64,000 bases of DNA, from assembly GCF_001039355.2 (NCBI RefSeq), contig NW_019775685.1, positions 179,480 to 243,479 on the forward strand. Reading direction: 5' to 3'. The position numbers and the translations under genes are program-made. The stretch comes from Lingula anatina. Taxonomy: Eukaryota; Brachiopoda; Lingulata; Lingulida; Lingulidae. Of this stretch, positions 51,401-63,617 are shown piece by piece (position 1 is the stretch's first letter; each line of letters starts with the position of its first letter). A model generated the notes under the pieces. It was not told where the DNA came from, searched no databases, and saw only the letters and a program-made list of their open reading frames with translations.

Positions 51401-54400
51401 TCGTCGTCGTTGTGGGTTCTGGAGTTGGCTTTAGCGTTGACGTCGATGTCGGTGTGGCAACTGTTGTCGCGGCAGCCGCAGCTTTCTTTTCATCAAGACA
51501 TTGGCGTAAGGAGCTCACGGAGCACGTTGAGCGGAGGGAGTTGAACGCCGTGCCGGCCGGACAGCTTCTCTTGATCCAGCGGTTAAAGACGCACTCGAAA
51601 TACTGAGTGCACTCGTCCACGTCACCGCACAGCAGTCCTACGACGTTGGTGGCACAATGGCGGCTGCAGGAGTCTGGAAATATATTTGATTTATTTTTTT
51701 TTTATTTATTTATTCATTTATTTATTTATTATTTGTAAAACGCTGTACAGCTCTCACTTAGCAATAACAGTAAAAAAAAAATAATAAATGGCACTACCTA
51801 GTAAAAATTAATATTGGCACGACTGTTTTGTATCATCCAACATTTAAAAAGTGAACATGATGTATTTTGGACAGTTTCATCTTGTCCTTTTCAAGGTGTC
51901 TTAGATATCTCAACATTTAAACAGATCATACACATTTCTCCCGAGAATATTTTCTTTTCTGTATTTTGCAGTGCTACTTAAATGAAATTACACACGAAAT
52001 ATATCCATAGATATTTTTTCATTCAGAATATGATTTTTTTCGTTCGAAATCTGGTACTCGGTGTCATCTACGTCAAAGGGTAATGTGTTTGGACACTGCA
52101 CAGAGGATAAAACTGACAAAACAATTAGTCCACAGTGATGAAATGCAGCTTGTCATTCCAGCCAGTGATTATTGCACTGGCTATAGTAAAACAAAACTGT
52201 TAACTTCACTACAAAATCTTCGTTTTGTAGCCGAGCACTATCCCCTCTTCTGGCAAAACGAACTCACAGTAGGATGCTCGAAATTTGACTGCAATTCTTC
52301 AGTGACAGGTGTATTTATGCGCAATGGGTTAGCGCCATTTAAAATGTCTTCTTAACATTCAATGTGCATATATTTTATTCAGTGGCATATAAAAGCGAAT
52401 GGTGGCAGTGATTCACACCAACTCAGAGGGAAAAAATACGAATGAGTTATGTAGCAAAGATGACACTGTTGTATGTGTTTTCATTTTTCTATTAATTGTC
52501 TTGAAGACTTGGTGTCGCGTGTATCTTTCAAATACGGAAATTGATATCATTTTAATTTCCCCCCTTCCACAATACTTTACCTATATGGGCTAATGGGTGG
52601 CTGTCATATTGCAAATGACTTTTTCATGGGTCACGCTCGCTTGCGGTCTCAGGTAGATGAGGTAAGACATTTGTAGCTAATGTGCTTCATATTTGGAGAA
52701 ACATGCCTAATGCGATTTAGGTTCGAAAATTTATTACTTTTTTAGACTCTGAATGCTTCTCAGCACTCAATACGCCAGGCACTATTTGTTGTTGTTGCTC
52801 TTTTTTTTCTTTTTTTTTTCTTCTTTTTTTTTTTTTTTTTTTGTTCTCTTTGTTGATATAGATAGATATCCTCTTCGTTATACTGTCATATGACTTGTTC
52901 CTGTAATTTTTTATATCATGTTTGATAATTTTCGAAGAAATAAATAAAAATACCACTCATCGATACGATATTTGCATAACTTCTCGAGCGAACAAGCGTT
53001 TTTATTTGCAAGTGACGGAAAGTTAAATGTGATCTATATCTTTGAACCTCTCACTCCGTTCATCCTCTGGTTTTCTTTTCTTTTTTAAAACAAAAGTTAT
53101 ACAGATAAACCCTGTATACAGTTCTGCTACTGTCAACTCCCACAGTAAGATAAATATGTAAACTGCATATAAACGACGTGTTACACCACATCGTGTTGCG
53201 TGCCTGTGGCCCATTAACTGAAGTTTATACCAAAGACCATTGTAATTACTGACGAAAATCTGGTCCTATGCATATTGCCTCGGTCATTCATCGCTCCACT
53301 TGTAATAAAGAGAGTACCAAACCAAGTTCAGAATAAAAACAAAGGGTTTGTTTCTTATACTTGGAAATAATTTAAGCTTAATGTTGTCTTTTCGGAATAA
53401 CGGAATGTTGAAGCATACGACAAAAACAGGCAGTGCGTTCAAAGATTTGACAATAGTTCATTAAGTCCACTACCTTTTGGATCAAAGTTCAGTTGTAAAT
53501 GAATTGTAATGTCACAGTAACTAAATTGTGGCTCCTATCAGCCCATTTACTTCACCTATATAGGAGCTCGAAAAGTTAACTGTGTTCATTTTTCCCTAAG
53601 TGGTTCCATTTCTAAACTATAAAATACAAAACATGTTGTCTAAACGAACGTTTACTTTTTCTTATTTTGCAAAACGGCGTTCCTTTGCACATTTCAATGT
53701 GGGTGCATCGACTAGTAGGTCTGAACACGAAATTTTTTTTTACATTTCATGGCTGACGCATTGTACGCATAAATATTCAATTCCATGGTCTCTCTCTCTC
53801 TCTCTCTCTCTCTCACCTCACAGTCAACGTCTTGCTGTAATATAAACTGTTGTAGCTTTTATGGAAGACGATATAACGCCATATTTACTTAAATATATAT
53901 AATTATAAAAGCTGTAATTAATGGGCACAATCTAACAGTAATGCAATACGCATAATTTGCCGTAAATTAGCAGGGAAGGTGACAGGTACGAGATATTTGC
54001 CAGGAAAAGGCGGAATTCCTAATTAATTAGTCCTAATATTCTTACAATAAGGCACCGTTTTCGGAAGTTGGCTATGAATTTATAATTGATCACGTTCACT
54101 TAGACCTGTCCTCTCTCTCTCCCTCCCTCCCTCTCTCTCTCTCTCTACGCGCGTGTGAGTGAGCGTGCGTGTCTTTGTATGTGTGAAAATAAATAATAAT
54201 ACGCATACTTAACAGTGTTTCACATCTCCAAGCTTGATCTACCATTATTTAAAGGGAAAAAAACGTATAAAATAACACTCTCTGTCACAGTAATAGCATT
54301 ATCTATCTTGCTATCTCGTCGTATTTGTGCTGAAAACAGGAAATATGATAAAACATGACACTTCCCTCCCATATATTCCATTCATAAAGTGGAAAAGGAA

Positions 54401-56018
54401 ATACAGTTATAGATATGTTTTGATATATCCTGCTATTTTGTCAGGTAAACTTCATTTGCCACCCAAATGGCTCACGACAGGATCATGCGGTGAAATCGTT
54501 TCATGAGTCACAGACTACTGTGCCATATAAGAGACGGGCCGTGCTAGGGTTTAGTCATGGGGTCAGATTGGGAAGTTTCGAAATTTGCGAGCAACAACCA
54601 TTCATGAATTTCATATAAGTCAGCAAATTGTTCTTGGCAAAATGCTATTATTTTATTATTATTATAGTGCCACCCAATTCAAAAGCCACTCCCGCATCAT
54701 TTTGGGTGATAATCTAAGAAATTTTAAGTATTTCCTTATGTTTTATAGGCAATGGCAGCGTTTACAAGATACCTTATAAAATAATTTTGATTGCATTTTA
54801 GATATTCCTTCCTAAATGCCAAATTATCCCTCTGTCCTTTCCATCCACTTAAAACAATGGTCCTAAACGTGATTTTCTAACCTAATTTTGACATTAGTGA
54901 GCTCATCTCGCTACCAGTCTTAGATGTCTTAGTCTGAGTCTTAGATTCCAGAGTACCCACCACAACTTATTCTGTTTATCATAGGTTTTCAAAAAATTAT
55001 ATACTTTAAGCCATATAATGCTAATTAGTCACAAAACTTTATTTTATTTTTTGTATGAAATCGTCTCCTTTGTTTTGAACATATTTATTCATTTCCTTTA
55101 TAGATTGTATTCCGCATTATATTAGTGTTAACACAAGCCATGACAGAACCTGCACCTAGTACGGCGGAGAGAGTGTGGTCTCATACCCACTCCTTTTCAG
55201 GCTCTCACCATCTAAACTAATGTGTCTTATTTGTCATCCTGTCTTGGTCTACTGCGTTGGATTTAAACTGGTTGCCCCAACACTGCCCACGGTATTTGGC
55301 ATAATGTTAGTAAATTTTGAAATACATCTAACGCGATCATCTTATTCCAATTTAACGTACATGACACTGCGCCGGTATGTCTTGTTTTGATGGCGTATAA
55401 AAGTTCGTTTTCACATAACGCTACAAGTGGAAGTGCTGTGTTAAAAAACAGATTGACAGTCAACCTGCCTGTGTGAGGTGAAATAAAAAAACTGCCACTC
55501 ATTATTGCTTTCTAAATAATAATTAAAAACTTCATGGTATGTGGTGAAATGAGAGTATATGTACTTCTGTAGGCTTGCAAAACGTTTGTTATTGACCGTC
55601 ACATTGTACAGCGAATGTTTGATAATTAGTTTGACATACTGTAAAATAATAAGCTATGACTTTCTCCTGTATGGCACACCTGTCAGTATAACATTGTCAT
55701 CATATGTCGCACAGTCTAACCCACCTTTAATGACCATTTTGTACGTAAGATCAGATAAATGATGTTATGAAAAAAATACTGTCAGAATGCGACATATGTC
55801 AAGACATTGGCATGTGTCCTCGCCTCAAATAACTGTCTCTGAGGTATCACAACAACAACAACATAATGTATATGTTAACAGTGTACCACCTGTGCTATTG
55901 TCTTACCTTCTATCACCGCCTCTGACGTGTGAAAACACAACAAAACAATTATAAACACCACGCATATCCCCAAAATCTCCCCGGGCCGCTCCTTGTCACG
56001 ACGGGCACGAGACGCCAT
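48412..56018 (-). CDS. Gene B: large chitin-binding, mucin-like membrane protein, paralogue of gene A
   Basis: Four exons on the minus strand: 55907-56018, 50794-51673, 50428-50536 and 48412-50175, joining to 954 residues with phases 1, 2 and 0, the same as gene A. I start at the ATG at 56018 (gccgccATGg context); another in-frame ATG lies at 56027. A signal segment (GEILGICVVFIIVLLCF) precedes a CBM14 domain at 40-96 whose Cys spacing parallels gene A (C-x5-C-x5-C-x9-C-x12-C). A Thr-rich stalk (about 103-173), a Pro/Tyr/Lys-rich stretch, and a transmembrane helix (about 292-320) follow. The ~630-residue tail has RTGPLPPIP, Tyr motifs in acidic context (EPIYDDWPNSDDEGE) and a run of 19-residue repeats (about 738-850). 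No known tail domain. Surface chitin or glycan receptor is the best guess. Confidence 0.83.
48709..49070 (-). repeat. Coding array of ~57-bp (19-residue) repeats in the gene B tail
   Basis: Four clear units (RIRSRLPAESGALFKPDQH, SIKSHSSSKRGASYPQEQS, SMKSRSSGESGVTYRTGKN, SVKSRSSNESGNTFKAGKN) with weaker units on both sides beginning TVRSR, SVRTP and SLRSP. The shared core is S-x-[KR]-S-[RH]-S-S-x-E-S-G. Basic and Ser rich, so a phosphorylation or scaffold segment is plausible. Confidence 0.75.
51674..55906 (-). other. Intron 1 of gene B (4.2 kb)
   Basis: Contains a TTTA run next to the acceptor (about 51697-51735), a T-rich tract (52800-52842) and CT runs (53789-53815, 54110-54147). No nested gene is seen. 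Confidence 0.55.
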
Positions 56019-57056
56019 GGCGGTCATCCCGAGCACTCGTTTCGTCTTGTTGCCCCGGTCTCGCACGAGAAGGTACTCGGTGAGGATGAACGTTAACCGA
56101 GGCGTGGAGTCCCCAGCGCCTCCAAGCTGGTAGATTAAAGTCACAGATATGTAAAAACGACTTGAAAAACTCAGCTGGGTATCATCCGAGTTGTACCGCG
56201 ATGATCAGTGCTTTTTAGGCCTGTCACATCCGTGCGGGTAAAAGTCCCTTTATGGTTTATTTCTCCTGTCAGATCTTACTCGAGTTAGTTTTGAAAATAA
56301 AAATGGCGAGTTTAGTTCATATATAGACTTCACTCCAGCTTGAAAACGCACCGACTGATACAGAATCAATTCAAGACAATGGGGCTCTGTTAACGACCGC
56401 GGTACGCACGATGAAAACGATCAAGCGCTGTAATTACGGGTGCCGCGCGACTCCGCCGGCCTCTTCGCTCCATGTTTGACTCACTTGCATGTTATCGCGT
56501 GGTTATCGTCGGGGGCGTCATGGCTGCCTAGCGTGTGATGGTAGATACATCATGCTTTACAGCGACTTTTCCGCGACAGAAACAAAACTTTTGGGGGCCA
56601 TCTAATCAAGACCGCGTCACCGCCAATTGAAAGTGTTGGCACCTTTTTGGTGTAATTTAATTGAAATTTCTTCAAACACGCCAACTAGTTATATGAAAAG
56701 GTCAAATCTTTTTTTTTTCTTTTGCTCAAATATTTCGCTGGCAAATCTAGTCAATGAAAAAGGTGGGGTTTGGTTAGTGCGGTAATTGTAATAGGGGGAA
56801 CGAAAACATTTTGGTCGATCTCATTCGGTTTTTTATAAATATATGTTTACTCGGTTGCAAAAACAGGGTCATGGGAAGTTTTGTTAACAAAAAATCACAG
56901 TCTACATCCGTCCTCAATACTCGCTTATTTAGCGGAAATCCCAGACTAGAATATTTCCGTGCCAACCACAACAACTGTAGTTTATCTAACGTTTCCTTTT
57001 ATGGAACTTGTATTCTTAGTATGCTATCTGCGTTTTTCTACTTAGATAGATTTGCA

Positions 57057-57110
<54 letters not shown>

Positions 57111-58585
57111 AATAAATAAATAAATAAAAAACATTAAAAAGTAAAAAAATAATTTGAAGATGGTATTAATTTTTAGACAGGAGCTGATTTAATTTATATT
57201 ATTCTTGCTATTCTAAAATTTCTCTTGGCGTATTTCATATATTCCCTTTTTTGACTTGTATCGATACGAAGTGAAATATCTTTATTGGCCTGTTTGTCTT
57301 CACCTTCTTCCTCTTCATCTGATATACGCATCTTCATTTTGAAGCGCATATAACTGGTTATTATTTACTCATATTTCGCGACCATTCCTTTCTTTGTTTC
57401 CCCATTCATCTACAAGTATTTTATCAGTCTCGCCAGATCATGTGGATTTGGTGATAAAATCATTGAGAAGTACAAATTAATGTGGCAACAACATCAAAAT
57501 CATGACGCACAGCCTAGTAGACTAGAACATTACCCAAGGCATGTAGTCCCCGTGATCAAAACCAAAGGTTGATAAAATTGATGAGAAACAAATAAAGCCA
57601 TTCACACGGGGCCACCGTCGTACAAGTTTAGGATATGCAGATAGCAGGATAGTCTCGCGGGTGGACGGGAAATAGCGTGACCTTAGCTATCACGTGTCAC
57701 CAATAGAAGCCATCAAACGCTTTGTCAAGGGGCAATGTTTGCGATTAATGGGAAGATAGGTAACAAATGAATGTTTAGGGAAGAGGTGTGAAGGCTTAAA
57801 AGATGTAGGACACGTATAATTAGTGGTGATCTCGCGTTTAAGGATGGGATTAGATTAAACTAAGTTATCTATTTCTTCCATCTAAATAACTAGCCACACC
57901 TTGAGGCAGCCTCCTTACTAAACAAAATGTTGGCGTGATATTTCCGATTACGATCGATTTCATGAAGTAGGCCTACTGTGCTTTGACACCTTCCTGTAGA
58001 TAGGGCAAGCGTGTTTAAATTGTTTATTTATGCATATTCATATAAAAGAAAGAAAAAGCGATCACGACTGTTATCTCGTCTATGTAAGTGCATCAAGTTT
58101 GGTCCGGGTCTTGGACCAGTACACGCACGGGGAATATTTCCAATATTTCCAATAACCCCAAAAATGGTCCATAGGCGTACAAAGGGAGGCCTCACTTTAC
58201 AAAAATTGACAAAAAAATACTCAGTGATGATAATCATAATCGACACCCAGAAACTGCGATTAATGAGATTCCCGTGAAAAAATATTATGAGAACTAATGT
58301 GAGCTGTGAGCCGTTCAAACCACAAACCAACGTAGCAAGTATAGCTGTATAACATTTCACAGTCTGGTTCGTCGGTTGAATTTAAATGCTTTATAATATG
58401 TTGAATCGCGAAAGACTTCTGTAAAAACCAAGAAGATTCATAATAAAAACCCGACAACTTTGATCCATGTATTTATTATAATTAATTTTATTCTAAAATA
58501 TCGACAGTTGTATGAACTAAAAAAATTCTTTGTAGTCTAATTGGCCAATGAGAAGTGATAAAAGCTAGGCAGTCCTGAGGTAAAT
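56019..58585. other. Intergenic between genes B and C
   Basis: The first 600 bp are the putative promoter of gene B, with more CpG than average (about 56390-56590). A long AAT/AAAT tract lies at 57058-57128. For gene C, minus-strand AATAAA at 58472-58477 follows the stop codon by about 110 bp. No other gene recognised. Confidence 0.5.
57058..57128. repeat. (AAT)n(AAAT)n microsatellite
   Basis: Pure trinucleotide run passing into a tetranucleotide run. Confidence 0.97.
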
Positions 58586-58743
58586 TTATGGCGGTGGCGT
58601 AAGGCTACTGCAGTCTAATTCGGGACAACATCGACCAGGCTTTGGGGGTTCCAATACGCATCCAGGGGGGACCTTGCCCGTCCAATCAGGACATCTGAAA
58701 GAAAAATTAATATGACAAAGCATCTTGAAGGACCTTCCAAAAA

Positions 58744-58787
<44 letters not shown>

Positions 58788-60962
58788 AGATTTAAATGAC
58801 GAATGTGGATGAGATTTATATTGCCCTAGATAAATGTTTCCGTGATTAGTACATGTATCAACCAGTACAGTACAGAAATAAGAAAAAGAAGTGAAAATTG
58901 AAGCCAAATGTGTCGAAAGTACGTGCACCACCCAGCCTACTGGCAGTAAAATCAAAACAGTGTATTATAGTGCGTTAGTTGTGCTAAAACGAAAACGGCC
59001 TCAGGCTAAAATATAGGTACCAATTGCATAGACTGCTAATACAAATTAACCGAGGAACAAGCCTCTTCATTTGCATATATTGTACATGTAAATGTAGTGC
59101 TAGGCGACTTGTACCAAATGTTCAATGCAGATAGACATGAAGTTTAGGATTTGAAACGTACAAAGGTTCGCAGTAGATGAAATTCAACGAAGGCTGAATG
59201 CAGATGCAGCTTCTCTCACAACCAACATTCCATCTTTCATTTTGGCTGTACAATACATTGTTGTCTACGCAGCGGTCTGAAATAGAAAACAAGCCACTGA
59301 CTTTTAGAAAAAGAAACTTCGCTCAGGCGTCAAAATACCAGAAAATAATACCGGTATTCCTGCAAACACAATATTTACTGTATAATCACACATGCGCGAC
59401 GCAAGCACAAACAAACAAAAAAAAAATTATCATTTTCATAGACAGGTAAGAAAGTGCCTACCTTTTGGAGCCGTAACAACTGGCGCCTTCGTAGTGGTGC
59501 TGGTGGTAGTAGTAGTAGTAGTAGTAGTTATGACTAACGAGGACGACAGAGTTGACGTTGACGTTGGCTGTGACGTTGTTGTCAGCTTTGTGCTAGTTGA
59601 CGTCGGCAGTGACGTAGTTGTCTGCTTTGTGCTAGTCGACGTTGGCAGTGACGTTGTTTTCTGCTTTGTGCTAGTCGGCGTCGGCTGTAACGTTGTTGTC
59701 ACTTTTTTGCTAGTTGACGTAGGCTGTGACGTTGTTGTCTGCTTTGTGCTAGTCGACGTTGGCTGTGACGTTGTCTGCTTTGTGCTAGTTGATGTTGGCA
59801 GTGATGTTGTTGTCCGCTTTGTGCTAGTTGACGTTGGCGGTGACGTTGTTGACATGATCACCGAAGTTTTTGGCGTAACTTTTATCGTCGAGGGTCTTGT
59901 GCCAACTGTCGTCACTTTTGGACGTCTAGTCTTCTTTTCGGTCGTTACTTTTTGAGGCTCCTTGGTAGTTGAAGTCACTTTGGTTACTGTACCTATTGCA
60001 AGTGAAAAATATACCAATTCTAAATCCTCCCCTTATACAATACCAAGAGCTTTAATTGCTGTAGAATTCAATGGCAAATTTATATTAAGCCCAAGTTAGA
60101 CCAAATGTGTAGTCTGTGGGCTAGATATAGTTTATGCTAAATAGTTTCTTATCGCAGACTGTGGCTCGCCTACCTTTTTTAGCCTTACAAATATAAGGGA
60201 ACTTCCTTGCACAGTCACGTTGAGTTAGCTGTCCGCTCTGCAAACCGTTAACTAGTGCACAGTGGTTATTGGAGCTTTTTTCAGGTTTTTGCCATATCCT
60301 GGTGCGAAAAATATGTTCTTAGTGTAATCGATAATAATCTGAATTTAAACCACAACCAGTTTCTGGAGCAAAAGTTCAAAAGTACGCTCCAAAGTGTAGG
60401 TTCAGGTACATATGTTATTTTTTACTTTCTGTATCATGTATTTTGGGAAGAAATATTGATGAACTGATATTAAAATGGCATTTCCATGCATTAAGTTACG
60501 CAAGTGCAATTTACAGAGAAAACAAGGAAGACATAAGCTTCAAAATTCACTCTATGGGTTTAGTTAGTGATCACCAATTGTATGAAGATTTTCACTTGAC
60601 GCTACGATTATGTTTCCACAAAAATGGTCATTATAAAACTTCCACAAAGATTTAACTTGCAAAGGATGAGTGCGGGACGTGCACGTCGTACATGCACATG
60701 TAGTTTCACGCGCACACGTGCACACCTCAGACTCAGAGATATGTTTCCACGCGCCGTCAAAAATAAACTTACTACAACTTACGCAAGCGATTTGTCGCCA
60801 TTCTTCTCTGCCCATTTCCACCTTCCTTTGATATTGTTGAAGCTAGACCACCACTTCTTTAGACGGGAATCTTTCTTTTCATATTTCAACATTTGTTGAC
60901 TTAACCATTGCTATGTATCCGACATGAAATACAAAATATGACATTTTAACAACAACAAAATC

Positions 60963-61014
<52 letters not shown>

Positions 61015-63617
61015 TAACTTTAAAAAAACAACATTGCTTAACATTTTGTTATTTCAGTATTGCAGACTCCATTATGCTGTATATCAAATCTGTTGTCCTT
61101 TCTGTAAAAGCGAACAGCAGACACCTACCAGCTCGCATTCTGAGGAATAAGAGAGCAGATCTGCATTCTGGGAAGCACAATCTGCGCGCGCATCAGGCCA
61201 TGTTTTCCTTTCAGAGTAACTGCTGAAACTGAAGCAGAAGTTGCTGTACGGGCTTTCTTTCCAGCCCTTGGGACAGCCGTGTTGGTACTCTGCAAATACG
61301 AAGGTACATTGTCAGCCCGGTGTTGATGGGTATAACGCTGTAAGACTGATAATTCCAAGGAGAAAGTCTTATATAAATGCATGATTTTAATCATAAAAAT
61401 AAATGGTGCTCCTAATTTTGATATGATTGACGACTGTGTGTTTGTGGGTAGTTGGTAGTTAGGTTAAGCCTGAAGAGATAAGTCAACCCCCACCCTTAGT
61501 CTCCATTGGAAATTCTTCCCAGGGCGGTGTAATGAAACTGAGGGTCCGTGTAACAGAAAGTCCGCCCTCCACTAAGTTATAATGGTTAGGGTTAGCTTAA
61601 CCAAAGTGGGTCAAAATCACCTGTACAAATGAATGAGAAGCGGACTCTCCGTTATGGGGGACTCTCTGTCCCGTTACACCGGATCATGAGAGGGAATGGG
61701 GTACGTACGTTTCGCAGTCAGTACAATATTCACTGACCGATACAAAATTGTGTTAACTGGCATTTTTTTTTCATTTTTGTCTGCCATTCAACACATATGC
61801 CTTCAATTTTGTAAACGACATTTCACTTCTTTATCTCAAATTTTATTAACCGGCTTTGTTAAACTTTTGTTAATATGGCGGACAAGAATGAAAAAAATGA
61901 ATGCAGGCAAGTATGAAACAATAGGAGGGTTACAAAAGTGGAAAACTGCTTGATTTTCACCGTATCGCTCATTACAAAGTTTTGTATGTGGGGGGGGGGG
62001 GNNNNNNNNNNNNNNNNNNNNNNNNNNNNNNNNNNNNNNNNNNNNNNNNNNNNNNNNNNNNNNNNNNNNNNNNNNNNNNNNNNNNNNNNNNNNNNNNNNN
62101 NNNNNNNNNNNNNNNNNNNNNNNNNNNNNNNNNNNNNNNNNNNNNNNNNNNNNNNNNNNNNNNNNNNNNNNNNNNNNNNNNNNNNNNNNNNNNNNNNNNN
62201 NNNNNNNNNNNNNNNNNNNNNNNNNNNNNNNNNNNNNNNNNNNNNNNNNNNNNNNNNNNNNNNNNNNNNNNNNNNNNNNNNNNNNNNNNNNNNNNNNNNN
62301 NNNNNNNNNNNNNNNNNNNNNNNNNNNNNNNNNNNNNNNNNNNNNNNNNNNNNNNNNNNNNNNNNNNNNNNNNNNNNNNNNNNNNNNNNNNNNNNNNNNN
62401 NNNNNNNNNNNNNNNNNNNNNNNNNNNNNNNNNNNNNNNNNNNNNNNNNNNNNNNNNNNNNNNNNNNNNNNNNNNNNNNNNNNNNNNNNNNNNNNNNNNN
62501 NNNNNNNNNNNNNNNNNNNNNNNNNNNNNNNNNNNNNNNNNNNNNNNNNNNNNNNNNNNNNNNNNNNNNNNNNNNNNNNNNNNNNNNNNNNNNNNNNNGG
62601 GGGGGGAGAACCAGAGAGGGTAGGGAAATGACAGAATGGGGTCTCGGAGGACGTGCCTCTTCTGAATTCACCGTTTATCAATGTTGTGAACAGGTTCTGT
62701 CTGACTTAAGGGGCATTGTTGACAGTCTGTGTAACGATCACAGATAATGGACACCTTTGCTTGTCACATGGTTCATAACGGTAAACCTACAGGATAACAC
62801 GGGCATCAAAACTGGACTTTAGTTCTGATGACCCAGCGGTGATGTTACATCAACCTTGGACCCTAGATGGGTCGTAGCATCAACTGGTCAGTTAGAAAAT
62901 GGCCAGTTTAGAAGAGTCCTTGTGGATAATTAAACATAGAGGAACTGTCGTACTTTCTCTCTCTTTTTTTTTTCTTTTTTGTCTCATCGCAGGCATGTCA
63001 GCTTCCTTTTTCGGAGTCTTTACTAACTTTACTTACTAGGAACATGACTTGTTTTGATGTTAAATATACCATCTTAACCTAAACTTCTGTTTTTATTTCC
63101 TTTATTTCTATGAAAAATACCTCTTTTTAATCTCACTGACAAAGACACACGCACGTAGACAGGGACCATATTATATTTAACGACTGTTGTCATACATTCA
63201 TGTACATGTACGTTGTAAACCAGAGCAAGGCAATTGCAACTTTTCATTTTCGAGTGGGAGGTTGTTCTTAAATTCTGAGCTTTCTACCAACCTTTTGGGT
63301 ACATAAAATCTACCTGGTATACATGCTAGTGTATAAATGACGTTTTTTCACTTTCACTTACTGCCTGTCTTACATGCTGGCTGTGTTGTCGGGTGCGTTG
63401 TTGGGGGCGTTGTTGGACGCGTTGTTGGGCGCGTTGTTCGGTGTGCCCTGGTAGGACGCGCAGTGGTCTGCCTATGCTTCCCTTGACATATCCATTTCCC
63501 TGGACTATTTCTCCTCCAACAGATAGTTGTCTTCACTATCTTTCTAACATCTGTCGTGTGCGCGAGATGGACGGTGCAGACTGCAAGAAGAAGAAGACGC
63601 AGCAGAGGGGCATGCAT
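58586..63617 (-). CDS. Gene C: secreted C-type lectin / Thr-rich repeat / VWC protein
   Basis: Seven exons on the minus strand: 63362-63617, 61129-61289, 60783-60910, 60174-60298, 59462-59992, 59162-59276 and 58586-58694. They join with GT-AG borders to 474 residues. A signal peptide (LLRLLLLAVCTVHLAHT) is followed by a short TRPTT-rich linker. Residues 91-223 are a long-form C-type lectin domain: CPKGW, NFCFSF, TWPDARADC, ECELQWL, WWSSFNNIKGRWKW, NNHCALVNG and FPYICK. A Thr-rich array of about eight 13-residue units lies around 255-370. Residues 403-468 are a von Willebrand factor C domain, ending in GRCCPELDC. There is no transmembrane helix, so it is probably secreted. The usual EPN/QPD and WND calcium-sugar motifs are absent, so lectin activity is uncertain. 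Function unknown. Confidence 0.78.
58739..58787. repeat. (AAAT)n microsatellite in the last intron of gene C
   Basis: Pure tetranucleotide run about 45 bp upstream (minus strand) of the last acceptor. Confidence 0.95.
59556..59850 (-). repeat. Coding 39-bp minisatellite in gene C
   Basis: About eight units encoding PTSTSTKQTTTSL or close variants; one unit is a single codon shorter. Sharp unit boundaries and low divergence point to recent expansion. Confidence 0.9.
60963..61013. repeat. (AAT)n microsatellite in gene C
   Basis: Pure trinucleotide run in the intron between the first and second lectin-domain exons. Confidence 0.97.
61290..63361 (-). other. Intron 1 of gene C, containing an assembly gap
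   Basis: Holds the 597-base N gap and otherwise unremarkable sequence. An additional small exon inside the gap cannot be excluded, although the flanking exons already join in phase. Confidence 0.6.
62002..62598. other. Assembly gap (597 N) between two poly-G runs
   Basis: Runs of G (11 or more before, 8 after) flank the N block, so sequencing probably failed in a G-rich tract. Frames crossing it are artefacts. Confidence 0.98.

Noticed and set aside
59392-59955. Long plus-strand Val/Asp-rich frame
   Set aside because: Antisense of the Thr-rich minisatellite of gene C.
61836-62747. Several long frames on both strands
   Set aside because: They run through the N gap, so the open length is meaningless.
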